Assembly: GCA_016218715.1 (NCBI GenBank)
Contig: JACRDG010000008.1
Span: 1 to 45,426 of the forward strand
Direction of reading: 5' to 3'
Length of the DNA stretch: 45,426 bases
From: Desulfomonile tiedjei
Lineage (GTDB): Bacteria > Desulfobacterota > Desulfomonilia > Desulfomonilales > Desulfomonilaceae
Below the pieces are notes generated by a model. That model searched no databases. It worked only from the letters and a program-made list of their open reading frames with translations, and had not been told where the DNA came from. Every line of letters begins with the position of its first letter. Position 1 is the first letter of the stretch. Below, one piece after another: positions 15,613 through 24,729 of the stretch. A program made the position numbers and the translations under genes.

Positions 15613-17592
15613 CTAGAAGTCAACTAGAAACCCGCTCTGAATAGCTACAAGAGCATCGATTGTCCTTCCAGGATTGCAGTACCGACCGCCGCTAAAACTA
15701 ATCGGTTCAGCGGGCCTTGATACATCTTGGTAGGCCCATTTGAACCAGTTCCCCGGCTGCCAGTGAGAAAACAAGAATCTGAAGGTAAGGTTCTCCAAGA
15801 GCCTCCAATCCATACCAAAACCCAGCTCCAACCCCAGGTCATTGTCAGGAACGCGGACTGGGCCGAACCGCTCTTCAAATGGCAAGTTGGGGTACACAGC
15901 CATATCGCGGTCCCGGAGAAAGATTCCGCTGTACATGCCTTTAATTGATCCAGTGTTGCTCGCCCTCTGCGCCCGCATCACCGTACCAAATAGGTTCAAG
16001 TTTGCGGCAACCGCGTAGTCTACGCGAAGGGCGTAAGACAGGAAATCCTGAAACGTGCAGTTACCTGCGCTGTTGTAAGAATTGTTCCCTCCTCCATACA
16101 AAGGCAGGAGAAAGCTGTACGGAGCCATGGGAGCTTGGCCTCCCCCCCACCGAGTGAGGAAGAAGTTCCAGCGATCATGTGATCGAAAGATCCTGCCCGG
16201 TTCTTCGGGGCGTGTGAAGGCACCCGTGCGTGAAACCGGATCAAAAGTCCCCCCGCGCACATCATGACCGCTACGATAGAAATGGGCCAGCGACAGTTTG
16301 AGCGGCCCCCCCCACGCGCCGGCCTCGATCGCCCACGCTTGCGGCCAGCCGCTAATCGGACGTGCTCCTTTTCGCCGAATTTCGACATTCTGGAGACCGT
16401 ACTCTGCATTCAGGAAAAATCGTCCATCTGTATACTTGAGATAGGCAGTGGCCAGAAGGAAGAACATGTCTCCATACACTGGTATCCTGAGGTCACCCAC
16501 CTGGCGTGCGAAATCGCCCATGAACCCACCGAACTGGCCAACGTTCGCGGCGCCGGTTGTTCGAACCATGCGAAAGAGGTTCGGATATAACGCATCGTCC
16601 CGCAGCGAACCTAGAGGAACTATCTGTCCGGTGTCCAGAGTCACGTAGTTGTAGGTGAGGCCATGTACATTGCTCCAACGCATGACGCGAACCATGGAGC
16701 CCATATCGAAATTGCCACTCTGGTATGTCAGAGCCGCTGCCTGATTCCAGTCCGCAACCTTGTTCTGATCCACCGCGGAGGATGTGGTGATCGGCCACTC
16801 GTTCTGAAAGGGAACGTAGTTCAAGAATCGGTCAAACACATTGGCGTCATTGTTGGGATCCGTGTCCTCTCCAGCGTCATGAAGATACTGGCTGATGGAG
16901 AATCTGAGCGCACCATAGGGAACCACAATCGAGAAGCCGGTGGCATAATTGTCTTTCTCGTGACTCACCCACCCCATGCCGAACCCTGCCGGGCGTCGGC
17001 CGTACACGAGGAAACCCCACGGGCTCTGAATTGTTATCCACAGGGCATTCAAGGTGGGGACCGCTATCGGGACACCGGCCACAACGTCCCGACTTTCGGG
17101 CATGATCCAGCCACTGTAGTGAGGGTTAGTCGCCCAATTCTCGCTCGGACCAATGTAGTATCCGCCTCGATCTAGTAAATCACGATTCTGACGCTCGGGT
17201 GAGTACAATCTGCCGAAGTTGCCATTGAGATTGCCCTGAAAGGAAATATGCCCTCTGAGAGTTATCGCGGGATTGATCGCAACTCTTGGATACACCCAGA
17301 GGCGCATCTCGTGATACGCCGCGTCGGCGCCCTTGGAGGAATACCCTTCCGCCTGGACGTACCGGTTATTGGGCCCCGCCAGTCCTATAGATGATTGGCG
17401 AAAAAGATTAGTTACTGTCACGTGAGTTTGGGCATAGTCCGCGTTGCCGAAAAGATCGTTCGGTCCTGTCCTGCTAATGTACCGATACCGCATCTCGTAC
17501 TCAGACTGCACTGAGAACTCCCACGCCATACTTGACAACGGTATGGCCGTGAGAACCAGAACGAGCGAGAGAACTGCTCCAGCCCCCTTCAT
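15613..17592 (-). CDS. Outer-membrane beta-barrel protein, function unknown
   Basis: A 659-residue exported protein. The signal peptide (hydrophobic VLSLVLVLTAIPLSSMA) ends near residue 23. The rest is rich in aromatic residues and short alternating polar/hydrophobic stretches such as FSVQSEYEMRYRYI and LRVDYAVAANLNLFGTVM, and it ends in phenylalanine, the usual signal of outer-membrane barrels. The final strands (LGLELGFGMDWRLLENLTFRF) look like closing barrel strands. I do not recognise a named porin family, and no partner gene is adjacent. A passive pore or an assembly-type barrel are both possible. A strong promoter lies about 140 bases upstream on the same strand. Confidence 0.8.
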   Translation of the reverse strand: MKGAGAVLSLVLVLTAIPLSSMAWEFSVQSEYEMRYRYISRTGPNDLFGNADYAQTHVTVTNLFRQSSIGLAGPNNRYVQAEGYSSKGADAAYHEMRLWVYPRVAINPAITLRGHISFQGNLNGNFGRLYSPERQNRDLLDRGGYYIGPSENWATNPHYSGWIMPESRDVVAGVPIAVPTLNALWITIQSPWGFLVYGRRPAGFGMGWVSHEKDNYATGFSIVVPYGALRFSISQYLHDAGEDTDPNNDANVFDRFLNYVPFQNEWPITTSSAVDQNKVADWNQAAALTYQSGNFDMGSMVRVMRWSNVHGLTYNYVTLDTGQIVPLGSLRDDALYPNLFRMVRTTGAANVGQFGGFMGDFARQVGDLRIPVYGDMFFLLATAYLKYTDGRFFLNAEYGLQNVEIRRKGARPISGWPQAWAIEAGAWGGPLKLSLAHFYRSGHDVRGGTFDPVSRTGAFTRPEEPGRIFRSHDRWNFFLTRWGGGQAPMAPYSFLLPLYGGGNNSYNSAGNCTFQDFLSYALRVDYAVAANLNLFGTVMRAQRASNTGSIKGMYSGIFLRDRDMAVYPNLPFEERFGPVRVPDNDLGLELGFGMDWRLLENLTFRFLFSHWQPGNWFKWAYQDVSRPAEPISFSGGRYCNPGRTIDALVAIQSGFLVDF

Positions 17593-17995
17593 GCCACGCT
17601 CTCTTTCACACCGACACGAAGTCCCCCAAAACGGCCGAAAAGCGAAAACTTAAACACGCAGGCCGTCCGACGAGAGCGAGGCTGCCGATGTTTGATGCTA
17701 TAAGAGAAGTAAGTCTAAGGATTACCGAATCTCATACCCGATCCGCGCCGGCCTGTCAAGCCCCAAGATGGTCTTGAACCTTGTCATCCTGGATTTTGCC
17801 GGAGCCTGTCTTGGTCTTCCTCAGGCCACGGAACTCGACACGATCTGCATGACTCTTCCGTGGGTACCAAGACCGTGATAGTATCTGTTCGTTACTCTTG
17901 CCAAATTCCTTCCAGGCGTGATATAGGCCACTTCTTGCCCTAGAGATAGAGCGGCTCGTCGGTTCTGCCGGATTCCGTGACGGAACCTATTTCGG
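17593..17995. other. 403-base intergenic region upstream of the barrel gene
   Basis: No gene is supported. It contains the minus-strand promoter at 17731-17759. The remainder shows nothing I can name. Confidence 0.5.
17731..17759 (-). promoter_or_regulatory. Sigma-70-type promoter for the outer-membrane protein gene
   Basis: Read on the minus strand, TTGACA (17759-17754) and TATGAG (17736-17731) are 17 bases apart. It points at the barrel gene, which starts at 17592, leaving a leader of about 130 bases. Confidence 0.65.
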
Positions 17996-18610
17996 ATGAA
18001 GGAGGTGGATGTCAGAAAGGGGGCAATCATTGGAGTTACGTTGTTGTTGCTGGTCGGCACCCCCGGGGGTGCAGCGTCCTTCATGCTGATCAGTCCTCAG
18101 GTAGGTGAGGGTGGAAGTCTCGGACCGGACCAGGTCATTTCCGGTTGTGGCTGCTCCGGCAAGAACATCTCCCCGGTTGTGGAATGGAAGGACTGGACGA
18201 AGGGCACCAAGTGTTTCGCCGTCACCGTCTACGACCCGGGTGCCCCCATCGGCAGGGGCTGGTAGCATTGGCAGTATTTCAACATCCCCTCAGGTGTTCA
18301 CGCTCTTCCTGCCAACGCCGGAGCCGTTGCTGCCGGCTTGGCACCGAAAGGCAGCATTCCGAACATGACCGATTTCGGGAAACGCGGCTTTGGCGGAGCC
18401 TGTCCACCGAAGGGCCACAAACCTCATCGTTCTCAGTTCACGGTCTTTGCCCTCTGTGTCGACAAGCTCCCTCTTGATGCTTCCGCGCCCGCAGCCATGG
18501 TAGGATTATTTCTAAACCAGCATACCCTGGGGAGAGCGACCTTGACCGGGTACTTCTCCCGCGGGGAGGGAACCCGGTCTGGAACGGATACCGGCGCCCG
18601 CTGGCGATGA
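17996..18610 (+). pseudogene. PEBP / YbhB-YbcL (Raf kinase inhibitor-like) gene with one in-frame amber codon
   Basis: The frame encodes a complete exported PEBP-family protein of about 204 residues, but TAG at 18263-18265 interrupts it. The N-terminal part has a hydrophobic signal (GAIIGVTLLLLVGTPGGAAS) and the core motifs NISPVVEW and VTVYDPGAPIGRGW. After the TAG the same frame continues HWQYFNIPSG, then NMTDFGKRGFGGACPPKG and a normal C-terminus. In the family this spot reads GWWHW, so the TAG stands where the second Trp (TGG) is expected: a single G-to-A change. No frameshift is needed. It could be a recent pseudogene, a read-through gene or a sequencing error. The perfect ribosome-binding sequence AAGGAGGTGG (17999-18008) lies inside the first codons, so the true start is unclear. 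Confidence 0.8.
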
Positions 18611-18649
18611 ACCTTATTCACGGCACAAGGGTTTAAAGAGGAGAGGCTC

Positions 18650-18964
18650 ATGATTACGGCACTTGTTCAGTTCAAACTCCCGGAAGTGGTTACCCGAGAC
18701 AAAGCGCGGGAGGTGTTTTCAGGCACCGCCCCCAGGTATCGGGAGGTGCCGGGACTTATCCGAAAGTATTACCTCCTGTCCGAAGACGGCCGAACTGCGG
18801 GAGGCGTGTACTTGTGGAAGTCTCGCGAGGATGCTCAACGCCTGTACACGGGCGAATGGAAGAAATTTATTTTGGACAAATACGGCGCGGAGCCGTCCGT
18901 CACGTATTTCGAAACGCCCGTAATCGTTGATAACCTGGCCGGTGAAATCATAGCGGACGAATGA
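18650..18964 (+). CDS. YdhR-like putative monooxygenase, small dimeric alpha/beta barrel protein
   Basis: A 104-residue cytoplasmic protein. The pattern MITALVQFKLP, then VPGLIRKYYLLSEDG, then AGGVYLWKSREDAQRLYTGEW matches the YdhR/antibiotic-biosynthesis-monooxygenase-like ferredoxin fold that forms dimers. Relatives have been proposed to be cofactor-free monooxygenases, but for most no activity has been shown. GAGGAGAGG lies upstream of ATG 18650, so the start is firm. It lies 39 bases after the PEBP frame and probably shares its transcript. Function is inferred from fold only. Confidence 0.75.
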   Translation: MITALVQFKLPEVVTRDKAREVFSGTAPRYREVPGLIRKYYLLSEDGRTAGGVYLWKSREDAQRLYTGEWKKFILDKYGAEPSVTYFETPVIVDNLAGEIIADE

Positions 18965-19056
18965 TGCCGATTCGTGTGCAAGCAATCTGGGCAGGAGCTC
19001 CTTGAAAAAAGGATTCTCGCCGGATTACTTCTTTGAAAGCGAGTCGGTATGCACCC

Positions 19057-20487
19057 TCACTTTGCATGCGGTTCGTTCATGAACAGGTACTGGCCCACGT
19101 AGTGCACGCCGTGAAACAGGCGTCTGAAGTCCTCCAGGTTGGTAAGCGCTCCTCTTAGTTGACGGAGAATGGTCGCGGGCCGCAGGTAGTAGGTTCTCCA
19201 GGCCTGGTGGGTCAAGCGGTTGATCTCGTCTGCGGAAAGCTCGGGATAGTCATAGCGTGCGGTCAGGTGCCCGGTTGAGGTGATGCCGGTCTCACGGTGG
19301 AGGAATCCCTCGTCCCGAAGATAATCGTTGAAAGCGGTACCCTCGTACGCCGACGCAATGGCAAACTGGACGGTATCGGGCGCCAGTTCCAGCGCATAGT
19401 CCAAAGTTTGTTTGGCAGTCTCCTTCGTTTCCCCCGGTAATCCGAAGACGAAACAGCCATGCACCCGCAGCCCGGCCCGACGGCAGTCGTCCCGGAACGC
19501 ACGGGCGCGCTGCGTGCGCACTCCTTTGCGGGCTCGCTGAAGAATCTCGTTACTCCCGGATTCGAACCCCACCACCAGATTCCGCGCACCGGATTGCTTC
19601 ATGGCGTGCAACACATCTGCGCGCAGTTCGGGCCGAGCACAACACGACCACGTGATGTCTCTCCCCCGAAGCGCGTCGCAGAGTTCGAGGACACGACCGG
19701 GATCGCAGGTAAACGTATCGTCTTCGATCTGAATCTCGCGCACCTGCGGCAGCATGGTGTGTATCCAGATCATCTCTTCGGCCACATCCGCGATCGACCG
19801 GGTGCGGTACCGATGTCCCGAGATGGTCTGCGGCCACAAGCAGTAACAGCACCGGCCCGGGCACCCTCTTCCCGACAAGATGGAAATGTACGGGTAGTTG
19901 AGGTACGGGATCCTGTAGCGAAGCAGCGGCAAATCCCGCCTGATGATGCGGGAAACCCAGGGGAGGGAATCCAGATCGTCCAGTTTGGCAGCCTCGCCAT
20001 TGTGTACGATGCGATCTCCTTCTTTCCACGAGAGCCCACTGATGTCCCGGAGCGGCCAATCGTCGCACAACGCGCGAAGCGCCTCTTCCACCTCGCCCCG
20101 GATGACCACGTCCACCCCTTGCTCGGCAAGAACTCTCTCAGGGAGCACAGTACTGTACGGCCCGGCAAAGGCAATGAGCGAGCGCTTCTTGGAATCATGC
20201 AGGAGCCGCGCGGTCTCCTGGTCGTACCCGATGGTCTCCTGGTTGGCGTAGAAGACGTAGATGTCGTAGTCGGGAACCGAGCGAAGGAACTCCTCGCGGG
20301 AGAGGCCTTCCACGTTGCAGTCCATGGCCCGAGCGGTGGGGACGGAACCGGCCGCGTAGCATATCCAGATCGGTATCCAGTGACTGGCTCGTCTACCGTC
20401 CGCGTTATACGTTGCCTGAAAGCGCCCTCCTGCTACCGAGTCCATGCTGGGGATATTCGGAGGAACCAATACAAGGGCGCTCTTCAT
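19057..20487 (-). CDS. B12-binding-domain radical SAM protein (HpnJ-like)
   Basis: A 476-residue enzyme. The N-terminal 150 residues form a cobalamin-binding-like Rossmann domain. A radical SAM domain follows, with the cluster motif Cys209-xxx-Cys213-xx-Cys216 in GCPGRCCYCLWPQ. The run CLWPQTISGHRYRTRS is very like HpnJ, a hopanoid-associated radical SAM enzyme, and GFESGSNEIL is the glycine-rich SAM contact. HpnJ itself helps make the bacteriohopanetetrol side chain, but no other hopanoid gene is in this window, so the precise reaction is unknown. It begins 15 bases after prfA ends, on the same strand, in the place where prmC is often found. Confidence 0.8.
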   Translation of the reverse strand: MKSALVLVPPNIPSMDSVAGGRFQATYNADGRRASHWIPIWICYAAGSVPTARAMDCNVEGLSREEFLRSVPDYDIYVFYANQETIGYDQETARLLHDSKKRSLIAFAGPYSTVLPERVLAEQGVDVVIRGEVEEALRALCDDWPLRDISGLSWKEGDRIVHNGEAAKLDDLDSLPWVSRIIRRDLPLLRYRIPYLNYPYISILSGRGCPGRCCYCLWPQTISGHRYRTRSIADVAEEMIWIHTMLPQVREIQIEDDTFTCDPGRVLELCDALRGRDITWSCCARPELRADVLHAMKQSGARNLVVGFESGSNEILQRARKGVRTQRARAFRDDCRRAGLRVHGCFVFGLPGETKETAKQTLDYALELAPDTVQFAIASAYEGTAFNDYLRDEGFLHRETGITSTGHLTARYDYPELSADEINRLTHQAWRTYYLRPATILRQLRGALTNLEDFRRLFHGVHYVGQYLFMNEPHAK

Positions 20488-20502
20488 CGTTCTCGTCTTT
20501 CG

Positions 20503-21579
20503 TTATGAGAGGCTTTCAGCCATGGCCTGGGTCTGGAAGTGAATGGCAAGAGGGTCGATGATGTCGTCCAGTTCCCCTTCCAGGACGCTCTCCAGCCGGT
20601 AAATCGTAAGATTGATGCGGTGGTCGGTGACCCGATTCTGCGGAAAATTGTAAGTCCTGATACGCTCGGAACGGTCCCCTGAGCCGACCTGGCTCTTGCG
20701 TTCCCTGCTGATCTTGGCCTGGCGTTCATCTTCCATCAGTGCGAGCAACCGCGCGCGCAGGATCTTGATAGCTTTGGCCTTGTTCTTGTGCTGGGACTTC
20801 TCGTCCTGGCACGTAACCACGATATTGGTCGGAATATGGGTCACCCGCACGGCGGAGTCAGTCGTGTTGACGCTTTGCCCACCCGGTCCTGAGGAGCGAT
20901 AGACGTCGATCTTCAGGTCCTTCGGGTCGATCTCCACATCCACATCTTCGGCTTCGGGGAGAACCGCCACGGTCACCGCGGAGGTGTGTATACGGCCCTG
21001 GGACTCGGTGGACGGGACTCGCTGCACCCGATGAACCCCTCGTTCGTACTTCAATCGGGAGTATGCGCCGCGACCGTGTACCAGCGCCACGACCTCTTTG
21101 ATTCCTCCCGCGGAAGCCATGGACGACGACATCATCTCCACGCGCCAGCCCCTGGATTCTGCATACTTTCCGTATGCCCTGAACAGATCCGCGGCAAAGA
21201 GCGCAGCCTCTTCGCCGCCGGTGCCGGCACGAATTTCGAGGAACGTGTTCTTCGCGTCGTTGGGATCTTTGGGCAGAAGGAGCACCGAGAGCGATTTCTC
21301 GAGCTTGGCCCGCTTCTCCTGCAGCACGAGGAGATCTTCCCGCGCAAGCTCCACGAGCTCGCCGTCCGCATCGTCCGCGATGATCGTTTCCAGTTCTTCG
21401 GTTTCTCGCAGGACCTCGCTGAGATCGCGATATACCTTGACAATTTCGTCCAGGTCCGACTGCTCTTTGGAAAGCTTCCTGAGCTTGTCCAGATCGGTCT
21501 GGACTTCCGGCCGCGCCAATTCTGTGTCGAGCTCTTCGTAGCGGCGACTAATTTCTTCTAATTTTGCGAGCACTTGCAT
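20503..21579 (-). CDS. prfA: Peptide chain release factor 1
   Basis: Recognises UAA and UAG stop codons in the ribosome and triggers peptide release. The 358-residue product is of normal RF1 length. It has the codon-recognition tripeptide PST (189-191) in [14 protein letters not shown] and the catalytic GGQ at 233-235 in [12 protein letters not shown]. The tail ending [12 protein letters not shown] is also typical. The gene follows the DUF1385 gene by 9 bases and precedes the radical SAM gene by 15 bases. The N5-glutamine methyltransferase gene prmC, which modifies the GGQ and commonly follows prfA, is absent here. No clear ribosome-binding site precedes ATG 21579, so translation may depend on coupling. 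Confidence 0.97.
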   Translation of the reverse strand: MQVLAKLEEISRRYEELDTELARPEVQTDLDKLRKLSKEQSDLDEIVKVYRDLSEVLRETEELETIIADDADGELVELAREDLLVLQEKRAKLEKSLSVLLLPKDPNDAKNTFLEIRAGTGGEEAALFAADLFRAYGKYAESRGWRVEMMSSSMASAGGIKEVVALVHGRGAYSRLKYERGVHRVQRVPSTESQGRIHTSAVTVAVLPEAEDVDVEIDPKDLKIDVYRSSGPGGQSVNTTDSAVRVTHIPTNIVVTCQDEKSQHKNKAKAIKILRARLLALMEDERQAKISRERKSQVGSGDRSERIRTYNFPQNRVTDHRINLTIYRLESVLEGELDDIIDPLAIHFQTQAMAESLS

Positions 21580-21588
21580 GAGTTCACA

Positions 21589-22557
21589 TCAGGCCGAGGA
21601 TTCGCTCCCGCCCCAAATCTCCTCTTTTTCCAACGTCTTCTTCAGAGCGATGAGCGCCACCTCTATCTGGTCGTCACTGGGCTCCCTGGTCGTCAGTTTC
21701 TGCAGCCACAATCCGGGGAGCAGCACAGCGTTGAGGAGTGGATTATTCACTTTGTCAGCAATTCGTATGATCTCGTAAGACATGCCGGCGATCGGTAGGA
21801 GCAGCAGGATTTTTATCCCAATGTACAATGCGTTCGTCGCGATCCTGCTGTCGAAGAGATCCTTTGGAAGCAGGGGAAAGACCGCGGTAAACAGAAAAAT
21901 ACTCAGGACGAGCACCAGCAAGAGAAAAGCCGTCCCGCACCTCGCGTGGAGTGTCGGGTACTTGCGCGCGTTCTCTACGGTCAGATCTTCGCCTTTCTCG
22001 TACGCATGGATCGACTTGTGTTCAGCTCCGTGGTACTGGAAGACCCGCCGGATGTCCTGCATCAGCGAGATGGCGAGGATGTACCCCACAAAGATCGCCA
22101 CTTTGATGACGCCGTCAATCACGTGAAACCACAAGCTACGAACCCCGAGTTCCGTTCCGAAAAGCATTCCCACGCCGAGTGTGGCCACATGCGGCACCAC
22201 CACGAAGAGGAGAATTGCCCCACCCAACGCGAAGGCTATCGTGCCGGCCAGTGTCCAGGGCCCGAGTTTCTCTTCTTCCTCGCCCATGGCCTCCTGAGCC
22301 GAGAACATGAGCGCCTGAATCCCATTGAATAGGGCCTCGTACAGCACCACGCTCCCGCGCAACAGCGGTTTCTTCAGCAGCGGCCACTTTTCCATGGGGG
22401 AGTGCCATCGGTCTTCCCTCACGGCGAGTTGGCCGTCAGGTCTGCGCACCACAACGGTGAAGGTACGGGGAGCCCGCATCATGATCCCTTCGATCACTGC
22501 CTGACCGCCGACCTTGACCTGCTTGCTCTGTTCCGATTGACGAGCCGTGACTAACAT
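21589..22557 (-). CDS. DUF1385 membrane protein (YqhQ-like)
   Basis: An inner-membrane protein of 322 residues with about five to six hydrophobic segments. The signature motifs are GGQAVIEGIMMRAP at 17-30, FQYHGAEHKSIHAYE in the middle and TLHARCGTAFLLL after it. The family is widespread in bacteria, and the gene is often found between rpmE and prfA, exactly as here. Its function is not established. The His/Glu/Cys-rich motifs suggest a metal or lipid-related site, but that is inference. GGAG lies 4 bases before ATG 22557. Confidence 0.9.
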   Translation of the reverse strand: MLVTARQSEQSKQVKVGGQAVIEGIMMRAPRTFTVVVRRPDGQLAVREDRWHSPMEKWPLLKKPLLRGSVVLYEALFNGIQALMFSAQEAMGEEEEKLGPWTLAGTIAFALGGAILLFVVVPHVATLGVGMLFGTELGVRSLWFHVIDGVIKVAIFVGYILAISLMQDIRRVFQYHGAEHKSIHAYEKGEDLTVENARKYPTLHARCGTAFLLLVLVLSIFLFTAVFPLLPKDLFDSRIATNALYIGIKILLLLPIAGMSYEIIRIADKVNNPLLNAVLLPGLWLQKLTTREPSDDQIEVALIALKKTLEKEEIWGGSESSA

Positions 22558-22651
22558 GGAACTCCATTCGTCAGGACCGTTCCCCGGGGAGTGTGTTTCG
22601 GACCGATCACCCCGTTCGGGCCCCGACTGGTGTCACCCGGAATCGGTGTAG

Positions 22652-22975
22652 TTACTTCTTGTCCCCTGCCGTCTTCGTCTTCGCTGCGGGCGCCTTGACC
22701 TTTTTCACGGGAACAACCGGCTTGCGAGCAGCGGCCTTCTTCACCGCCTTTGCCGGCTTCTTCCCCGTGGCGATCTGCGCTTCCCCGTACTTCTTCATGA
22801 AGCGTTCAACTCTCCCGGCGCTGTCGACGAGTTTCTGTTTGCCGGTGAAGAACGGGTGGCAATTGGAGCAGATCTCGAGTTTGTACTCGGGCTTGGTCGA
22901 GCGCGTTCGGATTTCCGCGCCGCAGGCGCACAGGAAGACGGTTTCCTGATATTGTGGGTGGATATCCTTTTTCAT
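22652..22975 (-). CDS. rpmE: 50S ribosomal protein L31 with extended basic C-terminus
   Basis: A large-subunit ribosomal protein. Residues 1-70 are a normal zinc-ribbon L31: [16 protein letters not shown], then CAC and CSNC ligand pairs and [20 protein letters not shown]. The remaining 37 or so residues are a lysine/alanine/proline tail (for example [14 protein letters not shown]) that standard L31 proteins lack. GGAGG on the minus strand just before ATG 22975 fixes the start; the ten residues upstream in the frame are not used. It lies between rho and the DUF1385 gene, a conserved order. The tail resembles disordered nucleic-acid-binding extensions. Confidence 0.93.
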   Translation of the reverse strand: MKKDIHPQYQETVFLCACGAEIRTRSTKPEYKLEICSNCHPFFTGKQKLVDSAGRVERFMKKYGEAQIATGKKPAKAVKKAAARKPVVPVKKVKAPAAKTKTAGDKK

Positions 22976-23199
22976 GCTGTAGCCTCCGAAGATAACCATA
23001 ATCAAATAATGTTATCAGAAATCCTCACGAAAAAGAAGGAAAAATGGCTGCGCCCACGAAAAGCCTCTCCCCGTCCGACTCCTCTCGGCTCAATCTCGCG
23101 ACAAGGCCACCGAGGAAACCCATGAGGCGGGCTTCTCCCGGGGGCCGGTACCGGGTTCATTGCCGTAACGTCGGCCGGTGGCGACTCCGGGCGCAGGTC

Positions 23200-24453
23200 C
23201 TATTTGTTCATTATTTCGAGGAACTCCCGGTTGGAATCTGTCTGCATGATCTTGTCGAGCAAGAATTCCATCGCATCCACTGAATTCATGTCAGCGAGCA
23301 ATTTTCTGAGCAGCCACATCCTCTGAAGGTCTTGTTGGCTGACCAGCAGTTCCTCTTTTCGGGTACCAGACCGGTTGATATCAATACAGGGGAAGATTCT
23401 CCGTTCCAGCAGTCGGCGATCCAGATGGATCTCCATGTTGCCGGTTCCCTTGAATTCTTCATAGATGACCTCGTCCATCTTGCTCCCCGTGTCGATAAGC
23501 GCGGTCGCGATGATGGTGAGGCTGCCACCTTCTTCGACGTTTCGAGCAGCGCCGAAGAAGCGCTTCGGCCGGTGCAGGGCGTTGGAATCGACACCACCGG
23601 AAAGGATCTTCCCACTGGGCGGCACCACCGTGTTGTGCGCCCTGGCGAGCCGCGTGATGCTGTCCAGGAGGATCACCACATCGCGCTTGTGCTCCACGAG
23701 CCTCTTGGCCTTTTCGATGACCATGTCGGCCACCTGGACATGCCGTTGTGCCGGTTCGTCAAAGGTGGAGGAAATCACCTCTCCTTTGACGGATCGCTGC
23801 ATGTCCGTGACCTCTTCCGGCCGCTCGTCGATCAGCAGCACGATGAGGTACACCTCGGGGTGGTTACGGGTGAGGCTGTTGGCAATCTGCTGAAGCAGGA
23901 CCGTCTTGCCGGCTTTGGGCGGAGAGACGATCAGACCGCGCTGTCCTTTGCCGATGGGCGTCAGCAGGTCCATGACCCTCATGGAGTAGTGTCTGGGGTC
24001 GGTTTCCAGCTTGAGCCGTTCTTCCGGATAGAGGGGCGTGAGGTTGTCGAACAGGACCTTGTCCCTGCCCGCCTCCGGATCCTGACCGTTGATCGTCTCC
24101 ACCTTCAAGAGCGCGAAGTAACGTTCCGTATCCTTCGGGGGTCGGATATAGCCCGAAATTGTGTCTCCGGTTCTGAGGTTGAACCGCCGGATCTGGCTCG
24201 GGGAGACGTAAATATCATCCGGTCCCGGGAGGTAGTTGTAATCGGGCGCCCTGAGAAACCCGAATCCGTCAGGAAGGCACTCGAGAACCCCTATCCCCCG
24301 TATGGGCATCTCCTTCTCGGTCTGTTGTTGGGCCTGAAGGATCGCGAAGATCAGCTCCTGCTTGCGCATGCTGTTGGCCCCGTCGACCTGAAGGGAGTTA
24401 GCAATGGCTAACAGTTCGCTGACCTTTTTTTCTTTCAATTCTACGACGTCCAT
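23200..24453 (-). CDS. rho: Transcription termination factor Rho
   Basis: A hexameric RNA-dependent ATPase that ends transcription at C-rich sites. The 417-residue protein has the N-terminal Rho helix bundle (1-45) and a cold-shock-like RNA-binding domain with PDGFGFLR at 61-68. The Walker A is SPPKAGKT at 177-184, the Walker B is near [15 protein letters not shown], and the Q-loop and R-loop region is [17 protein letters not shown]. Length is normal and no insertion is present. AGGAG lies 6 bases before ATG 24453. Two tandem promoters sit upstream, and Rho genes usually have long leaders for self-regulation. Confidence 0.98.
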   Translation of the reverse strand: MDVVELKEKKVSELLAIANSLQVDGANSMRKQELIFAILQAQQQTEKEMPIRGIGVLECLPDGFGFLRAPDYNYLPGPDDIYVSPSQIRRFNLRTGDTISGYIRPPKDTERYFALLKVETINGQDPEAGRDKVLFDNLTPLYPEERLKLETDPRHYSMRVMDLLTPIGKGQRGLIVSPPKAGKTVLLQQIANSLTRNHPEVYLIVLLIDERPEEVTDMQRSVKGEVISSTFDEPAQRHVQVADMVIEKAKRLVEHKRDVVILLDSITRLARAHNTVVPPSGKILSGGVDSNALHRPKRFFGAARNVEEGGSLTIIATALIDTGSKMDEVIYEEFKGTGNMEIHLDRRLLERRIFPCIDINRSGTRKEELLVSQQDLQRMWLLRKLLADMNSVDAMEFLLDKIMQTDSNREFLEIMNK

Positions 24454-24521
24454 GACATCTCCTGGGGTTCCTATAAGCTGATTGGGACTATGAAGTTTTG
24501 TTTGGATGCTCTCTGCGGCTA

Positions 24522-24549
24522 TTCATAAGGCGGGGCAGGCAAGTGTCAA
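24522..24549 (-). promoter_or_regulatory. Proximal rho promoter
   Basis: On the minus strand TTGACA (24549-24544) and TATGAA (24527-24522) are separated by 16 bases, about 70 bases upstream of the rho start. Confidence 0.6.
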
Positions 24550-24640
24550 CCACCGTTCCATCTCCCCTGCCCTTGGGAAGTGATTATTGCCTCGGATGGA
24601 AATGTACTCCTGGGAGGGTGATCTCAATCTGGCTATTACT

Positions 24641-24669
24641 TAATTAAGGCCCGCTGCGCTGTCTGTCAA
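24641..24669 (-). promoter_or_regulatory. Distal rho promoter
   Basis: On the minus strand TTGACA (24669-24664) and TAATTA (24646-24641) are 17 bases apart. A start here would give a leader of roughly 180 bases before rho, long enough for self-controlled termination. Confidence 0.55.
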
Positions 24670-24729
24670 GTCTTTTGTTCTCTCACGACCTGATTGATCA
24701 TTCCGCGCGTCCGTCATAGAATAGAGTCC

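Noticed and set aside
18263-18265. Amber codon read as pyrrolysine or selenocysteine
   Set aside because: The family has Trp at this spot, selenocysteine uses TGA, and no insertion element was recognised after the codon. A point mutation explains it better.
23332-24411. Plus-strand open frame of 359 aa
   Set aside because: It is fully antisense to rho and shows no independent ribosome-binding site or family motif.
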